Below are positions 12,562 through 15,681 of a DNA stretch of 15,681 bases, piece after piece (within the stretch, counting starts at the first letter, position 1; every line of letters begins with the position of its first letter). This DNA comes from JAVKFF01 sp040226215. GTDB taxonomy: Bacteria; Pseudomonadota; Alphaproteobacteria; DSM-16000; Inquilinaceae. The position numbers and the translations under genes were made by a program. Location: NCBI GenBank assembly GCA_040226215.1, contig JAVKFF010000232.1, forward strand, positions 1 to 15,681, written 5' to 3'. The notes below the pieces were generated by a model. That model did no database searches. It saw nothing but the letters and a program-made list of their open reading frames with translations, and was not told the DNA's origin.

Positions 12562-13281
12562 CTACTCGGCCATGCGGAAGTCGACCGTCTCGGTCGCCGT
12601 CGGGTAGTCGCTGCCGGAGGCCTGGAAGGTCGCCCGCTCCCCCGGCGCCAGGCAGTCGGTGTCGAGCTGCATGCGCCAGCGGCCGATTTCGACGCCGGCG
12701 GCGTCGAGAAAGCGCGCGTAGACCGGCGCGACGGCCCGGGTCTCCGCGCCATTGTTCTCGATCGCGCCGGTGATCACGAGGCGGTCGCCGGGGCCGTCGG
12801 CCGGCTCGCGCGCGACCTCGATATCGGTGAAGGCGAGGCCTGGTCGCAGTTCGTCGTGCAGGGCCAGCACGTCGCGGTCGAGCGGGATGTCGAGCCAGTC
12901 ATAGACCACCACGGCAGGCGGATAGATGCGCACGATGTCCTCGCGCGCGGCGTAGGCGACGGCTGCGCCCGCCCCGATTATCAGCACCAGGAACAGCCAC
13001 AGCGCCGCCGGGCCCGAGCGCCGGTGGCGCAGCTCCGTGGAGGGCAGGCCGATCCGCTCCGGGTGGCTGGCCGGCGGGCGCCGCTCGGCCGCAGCGACAC
13101 CTTCCGCCGGCCGCTCCGCGGCGGGCTGACGCGGCGGAGGGGCGGCAATGATCGTGTCGGCCGGACGCTGCTGGTACCAGACGTGGTGACAGCGCGCGCA
13201 CTTCACCCGCCGGCCGCTCTCCCCCAACTGGTGCGGATTGAGCAGGTATCGGGCACCACAACTCGGGCAGGAGAGAATCAT
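12562..13281 (-). CDS. MJ0042-type zinc-ribbon membrane protein
   Basis: 239 residues. The N-terminal zinc ribbon has C5-x2-C8 and C28-x2-C31 (ILSCPSCGARYLL ... VKCARCHHVWY), the MJ0042/zinc_ribbon_5 pattern. A Pro/Ala/Arg-rich linker (about 40-90) follows, then one membrane helix (91-112). The last 125 residues (DIPLDRDV..., DRLVITGAIENNGAETRAV, RWRMQLDTDCLAPGE) resemble DUF3426-type domains, a beta-sandwich expected in the periplasm. The ribbon would therefore face the cytoplasm. The role is unknown; genes of this type are found beside ftsE in alphaproteobacteria. The start ATG (13281-13279) is the only one that keeps the first CxxC in place. There is no clear ribosome site, but a good promoter lies upstream (13353-13325), with a 12-bp palindrome in the leader. 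It is divergent from ftsE. Confidence 0.88.
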   Translation of the reverse strand: MILSCPSCGARYLLNPHQLGESGRRVKCARCHHVWYQQRPADTIIAAPPPRQPAAERPAEGVAAAERRPPASHPERIGLPSTELRHRRSGPAALWLFLVLIIGAGAAVAYAAREDIVRIYPPAVVVYDWLDIPLDRDVLALHDELRPGLAFTDIEVAREPADGPGDRLVITGAIENNGAETRAVAPVYARFLDAAGVEIGRWRMQLDTDCLAPGERATFQASGSDYPTATETVDFRMAE

Positions 13282-13295
13282 GCGTTGGCGATCAG

Positions 13296-13307
13296 CGTCC
13301 TAGGACG
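13296..13307. promoter_or_regulatory. 12-bp palindrome in the zinc-ribbon/ftsE intergenic region
   Basis: CGTCCTAGGACG is a perfect palindrome. It lies in the 101-bp gap between two divergent genes and just downstream of the predicted start of the zinc-ribbon transcript. A small hairpin, GGATT-TTTC-AATCC (13307-13320), adjoins it. The position suits a repressor site or a leader structure; binding is not shown. Confidence 0.4.
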
Positions 13308-13324
13308 GATTTTTCAATCCCCGA

Positions 13325-13353
13325 GTTATAGGTGTGGCGCTACCGGCGCGCAA
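13325..13353 (-). promoter_or_regulatory. Candidate promoter of the zinc-ribbon gene
   Basis: On the minus strand, TTGCGC (13353-13348) and TATAAC (13330-13325) are spaced by 17 bp. The -10 box matches the consensus at five of six positions, the -35 box at three. Transcription would start near 13318, giving a leader of about 37 bases. I found no equally good plus-strand promoter for ftsE in the same gap. Confidence 0.5.
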
Positions 13354-13382
13354 GGAAGCGGCCTAGACGGAGGGGGTGGCAC

Positions 13383-14135
13383 ATGCCATTTTCTAGCCCT
13401 CCCCTTGCTTCGGTTAGCGATAGCGAATCAGCCTTGGCAGCAGCGACCGCGCCCCTGATCCATTTCGACCATGTCGGTCTACGCTATCCAGGCGGGCCCG
13501 AAGTGCTGCGCGACCTGACCTTCTCGATCCCCGCCGGGGCCTTCGTCTTCGTCACCGGGCCGTCGGGTGCGGGCAAGACCTCGCTGATCCGCCTGCTCTA
13601 TCTCGGCCACCGGCCGTCGCGCGGCCTGATTCGCCTCTTCGGCCAGGACATCGCCACCCTGCCGCGCGAGGAGCTGCCGGCGATCCGCCGGCGCATTGGC
13701 GTGGTCTTTCAGGACTTCCGGCTGCTCGATCACCTGTCGGTGGTCGACAATGTCGCCCTGCCGTTGCGTCTCGCCGGTGCCGATTTCGCCGAGGTGGACG
13801 AGCCGGTGCGCGACCTCTTGCGCTGGGTCGGGCTGGGCGAGCGGCTGGACGCCTCGCCGGCCACCCTGTCGGGCGGGGAGCAGCAGCGCGTCGCCATCGC
13901 CCGGGCCGTGATCAACCAGCCGGCGATCCTGCTGGCCGACGAGCCGACAGGCAATGTCGACGACCGCATCGCCGCGCGCCTGATGCACCTGTTCGGACAG
14001 CTGCACAAGATGGGCACGACGGTGGTCGTGGCGACCCACAACAAGACGCTGATCGAGGAGGCCGGCCATTCGGTGATGACGCTGAAGGACGGCTGCCTCT
14101 ATCCCGGCCTGCTGGAAGACGAGCTGGTGCCATGA
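13383..14135 (+). CDS. ftsE: Cell division ATP-binding protein FtsE
   Basis: 250 residues. It is the ABC ATPase of the FtsEX complex at the division site, which transmits ATP hydrolysis through FtsX to control periplasmic cell-wall hydrolase activity. All ABC motifs are intact: Walker A GPSGAGKT (59-66), Q-loop Q110 in VVFQDFRLLDHLSV, signature LSGGEQQ (162-168), Walker B ILLADEPTG (182-190) and H-loop H219 in VVATHN. FtsE is usually near 220 residues; the extra length is a polar N-terminal extension of about 24 residues before LIHFDHVGLRY. The start is supported by GGAGGGGG 6 bases upstream, and no better internal start exists. The codons of this extension are less GC-rich than the rest of the gene. 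The stop overlaps the ftsX start by four bases (ATGA). Confidence 0.95.
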   Translation: MPFSSPPLASVSDSESALAAATAPLIHFDHVGLRYPGGPEVLRDLTFSIPAGAFVFVTGPSGAGKTSLIRLLYLGHRPSRGLIRLFGQDIATLPREELPAIRRRIGVVFQDFRLLDHLSVVDNVALPLRLAGADFAEVDEPVRDLLRWVGLGERLDASPATLSGGEQQRVAIARAVINQPAILLADEPTGNVDDRIAARLMHLFGQLHKMGTTVVVATHNKTLIEEAGHSVMTLKDGCLYPGLLEDELVP

Positions 14136-15055
14136 GCATGCCGGCGGGCTGGGAGAACGAGCCGGGCAGCCGCCTGGCCCGGCGCGGCCAGGACATCCCG
14201 CTCGGCCGCCGCGGGGCCGACCGCTTCCTGCCCTATGTGCTCGGCGCCATCACCTTTCTCGGGGCGCTGATGCTGGTGGTGGCGATCGTCGCGGTCGAGA
14301 GTCTGCGGGTCTGGGATACCGGCCTGACGGGCACGCTGACCGTTCAGGTGCCCTCGCTGGAGGATACCGACCGGACGGCCGCCCGGGTGGCACGGGCGGT
14401 GCGCGTGCTGGAGGAGGCCGACGGCGTGGTCGCCGTGCGGGCCCTCAGCGCGGCGGAATCGGTCGCGCTCGTCGAGCCCTGGCTCGGTGACGCGGAGATC
14501 CTGGCCGAGCTCATGCTGCCTATCCTGATCGATGTCGAACTGGCCGACGACGGTGGCGTCGATACCATCGCTCTGGCCATCGCGCTGGAGGAAATCGACC
14601 CCGGCATCCAGATCGACGACCATGGCGACTGGGTCAACCGGGTGCTGGGCCTGGCTCAGGCGATCGCCGGCATCGCTCTGGTCTCGGTGGGCATCGTCGC
14701 CCTGGCCCTGATCGCCGCGATCGTCTTCGCCACCCGGTCGGGCATCGCCGCGCACCGCCACACCATCAGCATGCTGCACCTGATGGGGGCGCCCGACGGC
14801 TTCGTCGCCCGGCAGTTCCAGCGCCACATGGCCCTGATCTCCCTGCGCGGGCTCGTCATGGGCGTGGTGCTGGCGCTCCTCGCCCTGGCCGGCATCGCCT
14901 GGGCGGCCGCCGACGTGCCGGCGTTGGTCGTCTCCATCGACCCGCTGGCCTGGACGAACGTGGTCGCCGTGGCGCTGATCGTGCCGGTGGGCTTCGTCAT
15001 CGCGCTCGTCGCCGCCCGTGTGACAGTGATGCGCACTCTGGCCCGCATGCCGTGA
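14132..15055 (+). CDS. ftsX: Cell division protein FtsX
   Basis: 307 residues. It is the membrane partner of FtsE. A basic cytoplasmic N-terminus (1-32) leads to helix 1 (33-56). A periplasmic domain (57 to about 172) contains GTLTVQVP and the ALSAAESVALVEPWLG segment typical of FtsX. Helices 2-4 lie at about 175-200, 235-258 and 275-297. The cytoplasmic loop between helices 2 and 3, RSGIAAHRHTISMLHLMGAP, is the conserved FtsX stretch near the FtsE contact. Overall identity to FtsX is clear from order, topology and the I-S-M-L-H-L-M-G-A motif, although sequence conservation in this family is low. Four-base overlaps with both ftsE (ATGA) and ydcF (GTGA) point to a tightly coupled operon. Confidence 0.93.
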   Translation: MSMPAGWENEPGSRLARRGQDIPLGRRGADRFLPYVLGAITFLGALMLVVAIVAVESLRVWDTGLTGTLTVQVPSLEDTDRTAARVARAVRVLEEADGVVAVRALSAAESVALVEPWLGDAEILAELMLPILIDVELADDGGVDTIALAIALEEIDPGIQIDDHGDWVNRVLGLAQAIAGIALVSVGIVALALIAAIVFATRSGIAAHRHTISMLHLMGAPDGFVARQFQRHMALISLRGLVMGVVLALLALAGIAWAAADVPALVVSIDPLAWTNVVAVALIVPVGFVIALVAARVTVMRTLARMP

Positions 15056-15672
15056 GCGGGCCCGCGCCGCAGGCGCGCCGACGCTGGCCGCGCTGGCGCC
15101 ACCTCGCGGCCGCGCTGGTCGTGACGATCGTGGCCTGGCTGGGCGGCTTCGTCTGGTTCGCCCAGTCGGCCGTGGTCTATCGGGCGCCGCCCGACACCGC
15201 CACCGACGCCATCGTCGTGCTGACCGGCGGGCGCGAGCGGGTGGCCACGGGCCTCGAGCTGCTCGAGGCCGGCGCGGCGCCCCGGCTGTTCATCTCCGGC
15301 GTGCACCAGGAGGTGACGGTCGCCGACCTGCTCGAGCTCAATCCCGGCATCTCGCCGTCGGCGGCCGCCGCGGTGACCCTCGGCCGGCTGGCCACGACGA
15401 CCGCCGGCAACGCCGTGGAGACGGCCGACTGGGTCGCCGACGAGGGCATCGCCTCGATCCGCCTCGTCACCTCGGCCTATCACATGCCGCGCGCGCTGAG
15501 CCAGTTCCGGCGCTACCTCGACGGCCTCGCCATCGTGCCCCACCCGGTGGACAGCGACCGGGTCCGCATGGACGAATGGTGGTCCTGGCCCGGCACGGCG
15601 AGCCTGCTGTTCTCGGAGTACAACAAGTATCTCGCGGTGCAGGTGGTGGTGCTGGCGGAGGCGATTTTCTAG
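15052..15672 (+). CDS. YdcF/ElyC family (DUF218) membrane protein
   Basis: 206 residues. One N-terminal membrane helix (about 18-38) precedes a DUF218 domain. Visible family elements are DAIVVLTGGRERVATGLELL (52-71), the turn LFISGVH (79-85), TTTAGNAVETADWV (115-128) and the SAYHMPRAL segment (141-149). E. coli ElyC (YcbC), in the same family, affects envelope integrity and undecaprenyl-phosphate recycling; YdcF binds SAM in vitro. The exact reaction here is unknown. The start is GTG at 15052, overlapping the ftsX stop by four bases (GTGA). No other start gives a full membrane helix with this coupling. In alphaproteobacteria, a gene of this type commonly follows ftsEX and precedes an acyltransferase gene (plsC); the window ends 9 bases after this stop, so the next gene cannot be seen. 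Confidence 0.9.
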   Translation: MSGPAPQARRRWPRWRHLAAALVVTIVAWLGGFVWFAQSAVVYRAPPDTATDAIVVLTGGRERVATGLELLEAGAAPRLFISGVHQEVTVADLLELNPGISPSAAAAVTLGRLATTTAGNAVETADWVADEGIASIRLVTSAYHMPRALSQFRRYLDGLAIVPHPVDSDRVRMDEWWSWPGTASLLFSEYNKYLAVQVVVLAEAIF

Positions 15673-15681
15673 GCCAGCGGC

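Noticed and set aside
12448..13458. Plus-strand frame of 336 codons opposite the zinc-ribbon gene
   Set aside because: The minus-strand frame has CxxC pairs, a membrane helix and a promoter; the plus frame has shadow composition and would overlap both the aldolase and ftsE genes.

Overview
The window is GC-rich chromosomal DNA (estimated by eye at close to 70% GC) from a Gram-negative bacterium, very probably an alphaproteobacterium of the Rhodospirillales type. The argument is gene content and order: argH, then a tiny LptM-type lipoprotein, then lysA, then a TIGR02302/DUF4175 membrane protein, with tlpA divergent from argH; and an MJ0042-type zinc-ribbon gene divergent from ftsE-ftsX-ydcF. 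A HIG1-type twin-membrane protein and a stand-alone 3-hydroxybutyryl-CoA dehydrogenase fit the same group. I see no mobile element, CRISPR array, tRNA, rRNA, prophage gene or composition break, and no stretch over 300 bases without a gene.

Left part (1-3800). A truncated minus-strand gene (probable DUF4743/NUDIX protein) diverges from a secreted protein with a surface-antigen-like domain and a long Ala/Pro/Val tail carrying repeated RRPGG modules. A minus-strand four-helix membrane protein of unknown function converges on it. A 142-bp divergent gap, holding three perfect 14-bp repeats and a 9-bp inverted repeat, separates that gene from a HIG1-domain gene. Then come 3-hydroxybutyryl-CoA dehydrogenase (with its own promoter) and a DUF1330 gene.

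Middle part (3805-10312). Two TlpA-like thioredoxin genes form a minus-strand pair with a 4-base start/stop overlap. They diverge by only 28 bp from argH, which begins a compact plus-strand run: argH (last step of arginine synthesis), lptM (outer-membrane assembly lipoprotein), lysA (last step of lysine synthesis) and the 807-residue TIGR02302 protein.

Right part (10398-15681). A SAM-dependent methyltransferase, a small exported protein of unknown function and a class II aldolase/adducin-family protein stand as separate units with hairpins between some of them. A minus-strand zinc-ribbon membrane protein then diverges from the cell-division operon ftsE-ftsX-ydcF, whose three genes overlap by 4 bases at each junction.

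Most of the window is housekeeping. I found no convincing new multi-gene system. The parts that merit a second look are the repeat-bearing HIG1 promoter region, the repeat-tailed surface protein, the palindrome in the zinc-ribbon/ftsE gap, the paired thioredoxins, and the aldolase-like protein that appears to lack the catalytic glutamate.
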